A DNA stretch of 52,584 nt from a virus. Position numbers and translations under genes: made by a program. Positions within the stretch are counted from its first letter, which is position 1, and each line of letters opens with the position of its first letter. The DNA lies in the IMG/VR virus record IMGVR_UViG_3300006802_016771, positions 1 through 52,584 of that record; one strand, given 5' to 3'. Positions 1-6,389 of the stretch are shown here, one piece after another. Under the pieces are notes generated by a model. The model saw nothing but the letters and a program-made list of their open reading frames with translations, was not told where the DNA came from and did not search any database.

Positions 1-20
1 AGGGGCGGACCTGCGAGAGA

Positions 21-134
21 TTACCATAGGTTAAGAGATTCCTTTTCTTTTAATCGTACATATGACTCAATACCCACAGCCCGACCAATAGTATTATACC
101 ACATCCTAGTATTGTCATCATCTCTATCCCTCAT
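21..134 (-). CDS. Possible small protein, 37 aa
   Basis: A 37-codon frame opens at an ATG that overlaps the last codons of the upstream gene by 11 nt, the same coupling used by many neighbours, and ends at a TAA close to the window edge. The product is charged (it starts MRDRDDDNTRMW) and I recognise no domain. The only support is the overlap geometry and its place as the last gene of the operon. It could be chance. Confidence 0.35.
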   Translation of the reverse strand: MRDRDDDNTRMWYNTIGRAVGIESYVRLKEKESLNLW

Positions 135-351
135 TATCGAAACCAGCTTCTGATGTTCCTGTTATTATCTCCTCAATAGCTTCAAAGTAATCTAGGAATG
201 GTATCTTAAGTAATACTTTCTTACCATTCTTGATTAAGAAATACTCATCATGCGAACCATCATCATTGAAGTCATGATGGTATGTTGATTTTGTTGAGTT
301 GTTAGGATCAATCGCTTCCTTTAACATTTTCTTTTCTTTTTGACTTAGCAT
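124..351 (-). CDS. Hypothetical protein, 75 aa
   Basis: A short charged protein with no recognised domain. The N-terminus is lysine-rich (MLSQKEKKMLKEA), the middle holds the acidic DFNDDGSHDEYF, and the C-terminus is acidic. It lies 31 nt downstream of the FkbM-like gene on the same strand. A TTGACT hexamer, a variant of the TTGACA element seen before late genes, overlaps the stop of that upstream gene and lies 29 nt before the ATG. No Shine-Dalgarno is visible. Function unknown. Confidence 0.6.
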   Translation of the reverse strand: MLSQKEKKMLKEAIDPNNSTKSTYHHDFNDDGSHDEYFLIKNGKKVLLKIPFLDYFEAIEEIITGTSEAGFDNEG

Positions 352-382
352 ATTAACGAACTATGACGAAGTGGTGTTGTAG

Positions 383-1123
383 TCAACACGATACGAACGG
401 GTAATGATTTATAAGCAACTCAGGGAGTAATATTTGATTTGGCTGATCACACTCATGCGGTAACTCTTGCTGGTTTGGCTTGATTGTATCAAAATACTGT
501 TTATGTAGAAATGTTAATTCAATAATTATCGGTACTAATACACCATCTATTTCAGTGTATTTGTTAGAAACATTTGAATTAGTGTTATTACCATGAGCGT
601 GAATGAGCGCGTGTGTTTTGTTAATTTTCTCAATGATCTTACTATTCTTGTATCTGGGATGACCCAGCATATGAACTTCAACAAAAATTTGATCTAGTTT
701 GTGAATATACTCTTCGAGTAGCCAATCAAAATATTTGTATTCTCCACCTTCAATGTCCAGTTTTAATGATATTCTATCATATGAATGAAAGTATTCCTCG
801 AAATTGGTCTTAGTTGGTGCATTGTACACATCAACCATTTTCTCAAAGAAATTCAGCTTATTGTAGTGTGAGTGGTTTTTAAAACGATTATCAGCTAGGA
901 AATCCGATAGACTGCCACGATTACCGAACTGATGGTCGTAACACATCGCATCGCAATGATTATTTTCAACATAATCTAACTCAAACGAAATATCATTACC
1001 AATACCTCCAGATAGTAAAACATCTGAAGAGATTCTAACCCCAACATAACCACCGTCTCCTGCACGGCCATATCTCTTCTTTTCGAGAGGAGATTCATAC
1101 ACTATAAAATCTTCAATCTTCAA
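383..1123 (-). CDS. FkbM-like SAM methyltransferase
   Basis: 246 residues. Seen: GDGGYVGVR near residue 24, GGIGNDISFE near 40, LKLDIEGGEYKYFDWLL near 120, then FVEVHMLGH and HALIHAHGNN. This spacing of a DGGYV start, a central L-K-x-D-I-E-G-x-E-[WY] box and a following E-x-H matches FkbM-type O-methyltransferases, which commonly act on sugars. It may methylate glycans built by the phage's glycosyltransferases, but that is inferred. The start is a TTG that overlaps the end of the upstream gene by 11 nt. A GGAG lies about 14 nt upstream, so the start is not certain. Confidence 0.65.
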   Translation of the reverse strand: MKIEDFIVYESPLEKKRYGRAGDGGYVGVRISSDVLLSGGIGNDISFELDYVENNHCDAMCYDHQFGNRGSLSDFLADNRFKNHSHYNKLNFFEKMVDVYNAPTKTNFEEYFHSYDRISLKLDIEGGEYKYFDWLLEEYIHKLDQIFVEVHMLGHPRYKNSKIIEKINKTHALIHAHGNNTNSNVSNKYTEIDGVLVPIIIELTFLHKQYFDTIKPNQQELPHECDQPNQILLPELLINHYPFVSC

Positions 1124-1421
1124 GCTTATTATTCATTCTCCTTGCAGCCTCACTAACTAATGCTCCTATGCCTGCACCTACCAAGGTTCTTCTTCCAAAC
1201 ATGCGTCGGTTGGATTTTTGCCTCTCTAACTTAAGTCTTTTACTTTCGTGAATATAAGTACCGAGAGGCGTTACTGTGGTTCTATATTTTCCTGTAAGCC
1301 CACCCATTGCCGCTCCTATTGCTGCTGACGATGCATAACCCGCTTTATTATCCTTCGCTTTTCTCTTTTCAAATTCATGTAATTCAAAGGATGCTCTTCC
1401 TAGTTGTATTAATTCATTCAT
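1113..1421 (-). CDS. Small basic glycine-zipper protein
   Basis: 102 residues, basic, with two Gly/Ala-rich hydrophobic patches: SSAAIGAAMGGLTGKYR (about residues 32-48) and LVGAGIGALVSEAARR (about 80-95), each followed by basic residues. The first 20 residues hold ELHEF, a weak version of the L-x-E-F motif found in neighbouring proteins. No family recognised. The pattern matches the set of polybasic Gly-zipper proteins at 36.9-40.4 and 49.4-50.0 kb, so a virion or ejected membrane-active role is a reasonable guess. Its ATG follows the stop of the upstream gene directly. Confidence 0.6.
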   Translation of the reverse strand: MNELIQLGRASFELHEFEKRKAKDNKAGYASSAAIGAAMGGLTGKYRTTVTPLGTYIHESKRLKLERQKSNRRMFGRRTLVGAGIGALVSEAARRMNNKLED

Positions 1422-1422
1422 A

Positions 1423-1761
1423 TTAACAATTCCATGCCCGTAGGCTTTTATTTATTCGTGAGTTAGGGTCGCTTGCGGTCTTTGCGCTAGTGCGTCTCTT
1501 CTTCATGCCTTCCATGCGAGCACAGAATGATGCACGACGCTTAGCTGCCTTGCCGCCTTTCTTTAACTTAGATGGGTCTTTAGTTACCGCAGTCTTGAGC
1601 TTACTACCTGGATTCTCTCTGCGATAACTCTCTACGCCTTTTTGATTTAGTCCACCTGATGCACGCTTGCCTGCTTTGCGTGTCCATGCCGCTGAACCAA
1701 ACTCAAGCAAACTATCCAATGCACTTAGCTTTACTTTCCGTAGGTGTGGGTTATTTCGCAT
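1423..1761 (-). CDS. DUF6321-like basic protein with N-terminal LLEFG segment
   Basis: 112 residues, strongly basic. Residues about 25-112 match from memory the DUF6321-type proteins common in phages of aquatic bacteria: an AWTRK start, GGLNQKG, KRRASFCARMEGMKK, then DPNSRINKSLRAWNC at the C-terminus. Those proteins usually begin near the WTRK; here about 23 residues precede it and include SLLEFGS (17-23). The extension repeats a motif found in other basic proteins of this phage and may be a propeptide or capsid-targeting segment. Molecular function is unknown. The start overlaps the upstream gene by 11 nt. Confidence 0.7.
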   Translation of the reverse strand: MRNNPHLRKVKLSALDSLLEFGSAAWTRKAGKRASGGLNQKGVESYRRENPGSKLKTAVTKDPSKLKKGGKAAKRRASFCARMEGMKKRRTSAKTASDPNSRINKSLRAWNC

Positions 1762-2452
1762 GTGGCCCCCGTAGCTTAGCCTTTTTCTTTAATGAATAGC
1801 CCTGCTCGGTATATGAATCCACCAATTTTCTATATTTTTTAATATCTTTAGCCTTCTTCCAGCCTTGCTTTTTGGGAAATTTTTCATCAGGGACTACGCG
1901 AACCATGTCTTCATCTACACCTTTTTGCCTAGCCATTTTCAAGAATTTCTTGATCTGCTTTTTTCTACCAAACTCTAATGGCTCATCTTTTGCTTCCATT
2001 TCTCTATTAGCTTTCGCTAGGCATTTGCCTGCCTTATTACATTTATTTGCGTGTGGGCAAGTTTTGCATGGATTAAATGGTCTAGCTAACTCGATCAAGC
2101 GATCATGTGCACTCATCTCGGTCTTTTTCTTGCGTTTGCCAGCTACATATCCACTTGTAGTACCAGCTACTGCACCTGCACCTGCGATGCCTGCGACCTT
2201 GCCCACTTTACTTGCTTTAGCGCGAGCTGCCATCATTTGTTTTCTAGCTTCCGCTTTCTTAGCCATTGCACTGCTATATTTTGATGATGGACCAAGGCTG
2301 AATGGATCAAGTGTTTTTATTCGCTCTTTGATGCCCTTCTTGCCTTTTGCTTTTTCAGCTGCGGCTTTCGCTTTAGCGTAGTCTCTACCTGATGCCTTGT
2401 TGGCATAGTCTAAGATTCTACTCTTTAATTCTTTTAGTCTTTTTAAATTCAC
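1751..2452 (-). CDS. Basic protein with glycine zipper and four-cysteine motif
   Basis: 233 residues, very basic. In order: a Lys/Ala-rich N-terminal half; a Gly/Ala hydrophobic stretch VAGIAGAGAVAGTTSGYVAG (about 86-105); KRKKKT; HDRLIELARP; a cysteine motif CKTCPHANKCNKAGKC (C-x2-C-x5-C-x5-C); EPLEFGRKK; and a Lys-rich C-terminus. The cysteine spacing is identical to the one in the gene at 50.1-50.9 kb and could bind zinc. Two [LI]-E-[FL] motifs flank the cysteines. A nucleic-acid-binding virion protein is plausible but unproven. It starts at a GTG overlapping the upstream stop (GTGA). Confidence 0.65.
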   Translation of the reverse strand: MNLKRLKELKSRILDYANKASGRDYAKAKAAAEKAKGKKGIKERIKTLDPFSLGPSSKYSSAMAKKAEARKQMMAARAKASKVGKVAGIAGAGAVAGTTSGYVAGKRKKKTEMSAHDRLIELARPFNPCKTCPHANKCNKAGKCLAKANREMEAKDEPLEFGRKKQIKKFLKMARQKGVDEDMVRVVPDEKFPKKQGWKKAKDIKKYRKLVDSYTEQGYSLKKKAKLRGPHAK

Positions 2453-3054
2453 GATTCTAATACTCTTTTTGTGATTCTTTTTGAGCCTGATTGCTCAGCT
2501 TGCTTAAGCCTACCTTTAAGCCTCATGCGCTCTTTGTTTTCTTTTATGACATCCTTTACCTTAATACCATTTGGCATGGTGTGGTATGGCTTACTATCCA
2601 CCTTACGCTTTAAGGATTTAAGTGCTCTACGAAAATGTGCTGAGTGACCAAACTCAATGATGTGCTGTCGGAGGGCTGACATATAGTTATTCTTTTTCTT
2701 ACTCCTCCTGTGCCCCTCTTTACCTTTCCTCATTCTGCGCTTACGAGCTTCCGCTGGCGAGAGTGGGTCTTGCTCGCGAACTATTCTTCCATCTTTATCT
2801 ATTGGATCAGTCTTCTCCCATGGTTTCTTACCCTGATTTCTACCATGCTTCTCAAGTGCTTTTTGCCTTCTGCCTAAACGAGCTAACCCTCTAGAGCCAA
2901 ACTCAAGGAGGTCACCCAAGCTTGATAGTTGAACATTTCTTTTCTTCATTGCTTGATTTATAAGTTTTTGACGCTTATTTGGGTCTACAATATTCGCAAA
3001 TTGTCTCTTAATTGAGAGAATGCTATCTAGTCTATATCTGAGCCTATTCTGCAT
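2449..3054 (-). CDS. Polybasic protein with two L/I-E-F-G motifs
   Basis: About 201 residues, extremely Lys/Arg-rich. GDLLEFGSRG occurs near residue 55 and QHIIEFGHSA near 130, each followed by a basic stretch, so the protein looks like two similar modules. No domain is recognised. Candidate starts cluster in the overlap with the upstream acidic gene. I chose ATG CAG AAT because GAGGA lies about 8 nt before it; earlier in-frame ATGs at 3072, 3069 and 3060 are possible. The upstream neighbour is strongly acidic, so the two products could pair electrostatically. Likely a packaged or DNA-binding virion protein, by inference only. Confidence 0.6.
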   Translation of the reverse strand: MQNRLRYRLDSILSIKRQFANIVDPNKRQKLINQAMKKRNVQLSSLGDLLEFGSRGLARLGRRQKALEKHGRNQGKKPWEKTDPIDKDGRIVREQDPLSPAEARKRRMRKGKEGHRRSKKKNNYMSALRQHIIEFGHSAHFRRALKSLKRKVDSKPYHTMPNGIKVKDVIKENKERMRLKGRLKQAEQSGSKRITKRVLES

Positions 3055-3247
3055 CGTCATCTTCCTCATCATCCAATGAGAAATCTGCCTCGAAGTCTAC
3101 GACATCCTCATCAAAGTAATCATCAATAGCCGCATCAACGCATTGCAAGATGTCTACTTCCGTTAGGTCGCTCTCCTCTTCCCATCTATGGAAGAGACAC
3201 TTTAACTCATGGATGACTTGTTTTCTTGCTTCTGCTGCTTGACTCAC
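3044..3247 (-). CDS. Small acidic protein
   Basis: 67 residues. The N-terminal half is amphipathic (ARKQVIHELKCLFHRWEEE) and the C-terminus is an acidic tail rich in Asp and Glu (DEEDDDAE end). No family recognised. It starts at GTG. TTGACA lies exactly 14 nt before the GTG and there is no Shine-Dalgarno, which groups it with the other TTGACA-preceded genes. It is the first gene after an 84-nt gap and overlaps the basic gene that follows by 11 nt. A chaperone or partner for the basic protein is possible. Confidence 0.6.
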   Translation of the reverse strand: MSQAAEARKQVIHELKCLFHRWEEESDLTEVDILQCVDAAIDDYFDEDVVDFEADFSLDDEEDDDAE

Positions 3248-3261
3248 AAAATAGACCGCTG

Positions 3262-3267
3262 TGTCAA
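3262..3267 (-). promoter_or_regulatory. TTGACA element, 14 nt before GTG of acidic gene
   Basis: TTGACA on the minus strand, with 14 nt to the GTG at 3247 and no Shine-Dalgarno between. One of nine elements with the same spacing to a start codon. Confidence 0.55.
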
Positions 3268-3331
3268 CGATCGTAGAGCCAAGATACCAATATAAGAAAT
3301 GTAAATACGAGACAGAATAGAGTGATGAGGC

Positions 3332-3703
3332 TCACTTCTTAGCTCTAATGTGTGAGTGAATATATTCCCTCCAGCACATAGCAAATGTTTTAGCATCCTC
3401 CTCATTGTCCACTGTTACTGGATAATTTGGCCAAACAAAGTCGGGGTCAAACTCATAAAGAGCCTTTAATGTTAGTGGCGTGCCATCTTTTAGGAATATT
3501 TTATATTTACCTATTTCTGATGGATGAACATCCATCTTTGGCTCTACTTTTTGATAGTCAATTAATTCTCCTTTTTCTTTCATGGCATTCTGTAAATAGT
3601 TAAATGCATAGGTAGAAAGAAAATCATATTTAGCCTTTTGTGCCAGTATTTTATCGCGAACGGACCTACAGATTTTGTTACCAATCTGGTCATAAGTCTT
3701 CAT
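3332..3703 (-). CDS. Hypothetical protein, about 123 aa
   Basis: Contains KYKIFLKDGTPLTLKALYEF and a Trp/aromatic-rich C-terminus (FAMCWREYIHSHIRAKK). No family recognised. The frame is open further upstream, but the ATG at 3703 (MKTYDQIGNK) overlaps the upstream gene by 14 nt, in line with the coupling seen elsewhere. Upstream in-frame starts would lie deep inside the neighbour. It is the last gene before an 84-nt gap with no recognised feature other than the TTGACA element at its right-hand end. Confidence 0.55.
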   Translation of the reverse strand: MKTYDQIGNKICRSVRDKILAQKAKYDFLSTYAFNYLQNAMKEKGELIDYQKVEPKMDVHPSEIGKYKIFLKDGTPLTLKALYEFDPDFVWPNYPVTVDNEEDAKTFAMCWREYIHSHIRAKK

Positions 3704-3938
3704 TCTTATTAACAAATAAACATATCTTCGCGCCTTTTGGCAAGTCAGAAATATCAAATATATTTATCGTTAACTCTGGATACATATGCGATAGGTAGTT
3801 CTTTAGTGATTTCTTTCTATTATATATATTGTCTTCCTTATCAAATATCGTGACACTATGTTTCCTTGAACTAGAGAACTTTTGCAAAAGCGTCTCTAGC
3901 TCCCTATATCTTTCCAAGCTTATCGTACTCTCTAACAT
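3690..3938 (-). CDS. Hypothetical protein, 82 aa
   Basis: A short mixed-charge protein with an N-terminal helix-like segment (ISLERYRELETLLQKF) and a C-terminal half that alternates hydrophobic residues. No family recognised. Its start overlaps the 3' end of the methyltransferase gene by 35 nt, so it may be translated by coupling. Confidence 0.5.
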   Translation of the reverse strand: MLESTISLERYRELETLLQKFSSSRKHSVTIFDKEDNIYNRKKSLKNYLSHMYPELTINIFDISDLPKGAKICLFVNKNEDL

Positions 3939-5661
3939 CTTCTTGGTGTAATACTAGTAATTCACTAAATGCTTTAGCTGCAGTCAACCAAACAACACCA
4001 TTGCCAAGCATTCTTAGTCGTTCAATTCTAGTTTCGTGTAACCCGCGGGTAACAACATCAGACTCTCCACCCAATCTGGGTTCAACTTCCTCGTCTTCTC
4101 TTGATTCGCTGCTTGACCGCAGAGTGTGTTCTCCTTCTCTATCCCCCTCTTCTTCGTATTCATCATCAGATTCGATGCATCCAGAGTTCTTGGAGTCGCC
4201 CAAGATTGTCCTTGGTGCTTCCCATGGGTATTGTGGTCTCCCTGGTCTTGCTGGCCATTTGATGACTGGGTGAGTTCCTTCAATATTGATTCTGTATTCT
4301 CCGTCAACTCTTCTGCTACTCGGGAAGCCTTCATCATATATTCTGGCGAGTGCAAGGCAGTGCTCTGTTTCACCGCAATTCTCAAGGGTTTGTGTAGGTT
4401 GATGCCCTCCTTCTCCTTCCTTGCCTTCCTCTTCTCCCAAGTTTCCATAGACTCCGTTAGGTGATCCGATACTATTGGTGTTGGCCATTTCTCCATCGCA
4501 TTTACAGCTTCTCCTAGCTTCGCGCCAAATACTTCCCCCGACCTCTCTCTCTTCATACGAAATCCTCCAGGGGTAATCTCCGCCGCATTGGGGGCATCGC
4601 CCGTGTCCGACGCTCTCGTCGTTGGCCATAGCTCTGGTATCACTTCCTCCCGCAAGTTCTTGCATCCCCCCTTCTTCTTCGCTTCCTCTAGTTTCTCCAC
4701 ACTCCGAGGTGGCAAAACATCCATCGTTGAGGGGGTAGCCCATTGTTTGTCGAATGCATCCTTCAATTGTTGATTGGCTTCTTTGCTCGCCTCCTTGTAA
4801 GCTTTGACCATCTCTGGGTCTATCTGCTCCCTCAAGTTGCTCGGCTTCTGCCTGTTCTTCCTGTGACCATTCGTAGCCTGTGCCTTCATCGCCTCGTAAC
4901 TCCGACTCGGTAAGTAATCCATTGTGTTGGGTGTTGCCCAGCTCTCCCCCATCCCCTTCTCCACATCTCTCAGTTGAGTCCTGTGCGCTTCCCTCGTCGG
5001 GTCTGCCGCTCCATTCATGTCCGAGACTTGCGGGGTCGGCCAAGTATCCCGTTGTAAGGGCTCTGAACTTGAGTTCATCAATATCGATCCATCCTTGATT
5101 GCCTCGCTTGAATTGATCCCAGGGGGCACTCCGAGGGTCTGATCTAAATGAGAGCGAAAAGATTCGCTTGCGGAGATGTGGCGCACCAACCTCGAACGCA
5201 GAGTATATTCCTCCCTTAACCATGAAACCATCCTCTGCCAAGTCGCTGACAACTGTGTCGAGTCCAAGCGAGACGTGCCCGTCGACGTTTTCTCCGAAGA
5301 ATGCTCTAGCATTACATCCATTAACAACTGCCCTGGTGTATCCCCACATTTTTCCACGCTTCCCCTCCAGTCCCGCTCTATTCCCTGCACTACTAAAGTC
5401 TTGGCATGGATATCCGGCAATGACGAGGTGTACTTTGTCTCGAAAGAGGTGCGCAGGGAATTTGGTAACATCCGTGAAAATAGGGGCTTCATCCATCTCA
5501 CCCCTTTGAATTTTTTGCGCCAAGAGTTCGACTGCATAGGCTTCGATCTCCACATAAGCGACGACTCGCAGGTTTGGTATAACTCTTCGCACTCCGAGGT
5601 CGAGACCTCCGTATCCGCTGAATAAGCTAATGCACGTAACTTCTTTGTCGTAATTATCCAC
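3904..5661 (-). CDS. DNA (cytosine-5) methyltransferase, frame A of a dual-coding gene
   Basis: 585 residues from the GTG. Motifs seen: I LFSGYGGLDLG (13-23), IV GYPCQDFSSAG with catalytic Cys 86, VI FGENVDG (122-128), VIII GAPHLRKRIFSL (159-170), and LGNGVV (552-557) for the C-terminal conserved block. Between VIII and LGNGVV lie about 370 residues, rich in Gly, Glu and Asp, with repeats such as LADPASLGHE, LGNTQHNG, MGYPLNDG, MANDESVG, MANTNSIG and LGDSKNSG. This is where the target-recognition region belongs. The enzyme should methylate phage DNA, probably against host restriction. A second frame (4014-5663) is open through almost the whole gene. The GTG sits 6 nt after AAGGAGG and overlaps the frame-B ATG as ATGTG. 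The longer start at 5715 lacks a Shine-Dalgarno and runs into the upstream gene. Confidence 0.9.
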   Translation of the reverse strand: MDNYDKEVTCISLFSGYGGLDLGVRRVIPNLRVVAYVEIEAYAVELLAQKIQRGEMDEAPIFTDVTKFPAHLFRDKVHLVIAGYPCQDFSSAGNRAGLEGKRGKMWGYTRAVVNGCNARAFFGENVDGHVSLGLDTVVSDLAEDGFMVKGGIYSAFEVGAPHLRKRIFSLSFRSDPRSAPWDQFKRGNQGWIDIDELKFRALTTGYLADPASLGHEWSGRPDEGSAQDSTERCGEGDGGELGNTQHNGLLTESELRGDEGTGYEWSQEEQAEAEQLEGADRPRDGQSLQGGEQRSQSTIEGCIRQTMGYPLNDGCFATSECGETRGSEEEGGMQELAGGSDTRAMANDESVGHGRCPQCGGDYPWRISYEEREVGGSIWREARRSCKCDGEMANTNSIGSPNGVYGNLGEEEGKEGEGGHQPTQTLENCGETEHCLALARIYDEGFPSSRRVDGEYRINIEGTHPVIKWPARPGRPQYPWEAPRTILGDSKNSGCIESDDEYEEEGDREGEHTLRSSSESREDEEVEPRLGGESDVVTRGLHETRIERLRMLGNGVVWLTAAKAFSELLVLHQEDVREYDKLGKI

Positions 5662-5663
5662 AT
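4014..5663 (-). CDS. Frame B of the methyltransferase locus: W-[PA]-T-[PT] repeat protein
   Basis: A 549-codon frame, +1 relative to frame A, nested in the methyltransferase gene. Its ATG follows AAGGAGGAGAA, the best Shine-Dalgarno here. From residue 208 it shows six repeats of W-[PA]-T-[PT]-x3-D (Trp at 208, 242, 308, 346, 393, 488) and, at 527-543, LNPDWVESLMLLPAGYT. From memory, W-P-T-P-x3-D repeats followed by LNPxWVEWLMGFP are found near the C-terminus of many predicted phage cytosine methyltransferases, so this frame looks protein-coding. It stops 6 nt before the frame-A LGNGVV codons. Residues 1-200 carry no motif I recognise and may be non-functional or a different start may be used. 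Alternatives: a +1 frameshift product of frame A, or a relic of an ancestral fusion. Confidence 0.65.
   Translation of the reverse strand: MWIITTKKLRALAYSADTEVSTSECEELYQTCESSLMWRSKPMQSNSWRKKFKGVRWMKPLFSRMLPNSLRTSFETKYTSSLPDIHAKTLVVQGIERDWRGSVEKCGDTPGQLLMDVMLEHSSEKTSTGTSRLDSTQLSATWQRMVSWLREEYTLRSRLVRHISASESFRSHLDQTLGVPPGINSSEAIKDGSILMNSSSEPLQRDTWPTPQVSDMNGAADPTREAHRTQLRDVEKGMGESWATPNTMDYLPSRSYEAMKAQATNGHRKNRQKPSNLREQIDPEMVKAYKEASKEANQQLKDAFDKQWATPSTMDVLPPRSVEKLEEAKKKGGCKNLREEVIPELWPTTRASDTGDAPNAAEITPGGFRMKRERSGEVFGAKLGEAVNAMEKWPTPIVSDHLTESMETWEKRKARKEKEGINLHKPLRIAVKQSTALHSPEYMMKASRVAEELTENTESILKELTQSSNGQQDQGDHNTHGKHQGQSWATPRTLDASNLMMNTKKRGIEKENTLCGQAANQEKTRKLNPDWVESLMLLPAGYTKLELND
4037..4057. 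repeat. 21-bp dispersed repeat, copy 1 (inside methyltransferase)
   Basis: The 21 bp at 4037-4057, with core GTAACCCGCGGGTAAC, are identical to the reverse complement of 34364-34384 just after the capsid gene. The core ACCCGCGGGT is a 10-bp palindrome and is flanked by direct GTAAC repeats. Here it lies in the 3' part of the dual-coding region, near the end of frame B. Confidence 0.7.
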
Positions 5664-5971
5664 TTCTCCTCCTTGAGTTGTAGTCTAAGTTTAGAATATT
5701 GAAACCCTTCAACAAAAAACAGTAATTCTATTGCTCCATCTTTGTCAGATATTGAAGCGGATATTGATGCAGGTGTTTCCCCAAATAATATTTTATCTAT
5801 ATCCCACCCCTTAGTTCTTGCCACCATTTTACACAATTCAAACATCCATTTATGAGCCTGTGGCAAAAAATTATGCCATGCTTTCTCTTTGGCTCTAAAC
5901 GCACATATCATGGGGATTAGTAGTCTTAATTCGGGCCCAGGGGCAGTGTTGTATTCTAAATCACAAATCAT
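5654..5971 (-). CDS. Hypothetical protein, 105 aa
   Basis: No family recognised. The sequence has a hydrophobic N-terminal third (GPELRLLIPMICAF), a Trp-containing helix-like middle and a C-terminal half with an ELLFFVEGFQYSKL segment. It overlaps the upstream gene by 11 nt, and its stop (TAA, 5654-5656) lies just past the ATGTG double start of the methyltransferase locus. Terminating ribosomes could reinitiate there. Confidence 0.55.
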   Translation of the reverse strand: MICDLEYNTAPGPELRLLIPMICAFRAKEKAWHNFLPQAHKWMFELCKMVARTKGWDIDKILFGETPASISASISDKDGAIELLFFVEGFQYSKLRLQLKEEKCG

Positions 5972-6230
5972 TTTCTTTTATTTCTATTTCCTTTATATCC
6001 TTCAGGAAAATTATTCTATCATCACCATCTAAAACGCTCTTGTCAAAGATGCCATCACGGGAAATTGATAGAATATTACCCCTCAAACAATCATAAACTA
6101 CTAGCGTCTCAAAGTTTATGACTTTCTTAATCCAATCATTATTCCATTTTATTTTATCGCTATATACCCTCATAGAGTACACAGTACCATTGAGGTCTCC
6201 CATATAGTTTCCATTATTGAATAATCTCAT
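5961..6230 (-). CDS. Hypothetical protein, 89 aa
   Basis: Mixed beta-like composition (GTVYSMRVYSDKIKWNNDWI, LVVYDCLRGNILSI), no family recognised. It is the first gene after a 159-nt gap with inverted repeats and has no clear Shine-Dalgarno. It overlaps the next gene by 11 nt. Confidence 0.55.
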   Translation of the reverse strand: MRLFNNGNYMGDLNGTVYSMRVYSDKIKWNNDWIKKVINFETLVVYDCLRGNILSISRDGIFDKSVLDGDDRIIFLKDIKEIEIKENDL

Positions 6231-6315
6231 ATCAAAGGGAGGTGGAAGAGAGAGAGGTAGGAGGAACCTCCCCCTCTTTTACCCCATATGCCAGAGGGTT
6301 CCACCAAATGTTATT

Positions 6316-6347
6316 GTAGGTAGGGGGGCTTAAGCCCTCCCTACTAC
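6316..6347. terminator. 16-bp inverted repeat with TTAA centre; possible terminator or operator
   Basis: Two 16-nt arms (6316-6331 and 6332-6347) are complementary except at two positions and meet at GGGCTTAAGCCC. It sits in the 159-nt gap after the primase gene. There is no T-tract beside it, so a rho-independent terminator is uncertain. A protein-binding operator is equally possible. About 40 nt to the left, 6254-6280 holds a second GC-rich imperfect inverted repeat followed by TTTT on the plus strand. Confidence 0.4.
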
Positions 6348-6389
6348 TAACAGGTAGACCCTTATCTATTATAAGCGTTTTGACTTGGG

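Noticed and set aside
1872-2381. 169-codon plus-strand frame
   Set aside because: Lies opposite a Lys/Ala-rich gene; reads as Phe/Leu/Ala mixture with no motif.
5176-5625. Plus-strand frames opposite the methyltransferase
   Set aside because: No motif in common with known proteins and no Shine-Dalgarno, unlike the two minus-strand frames.
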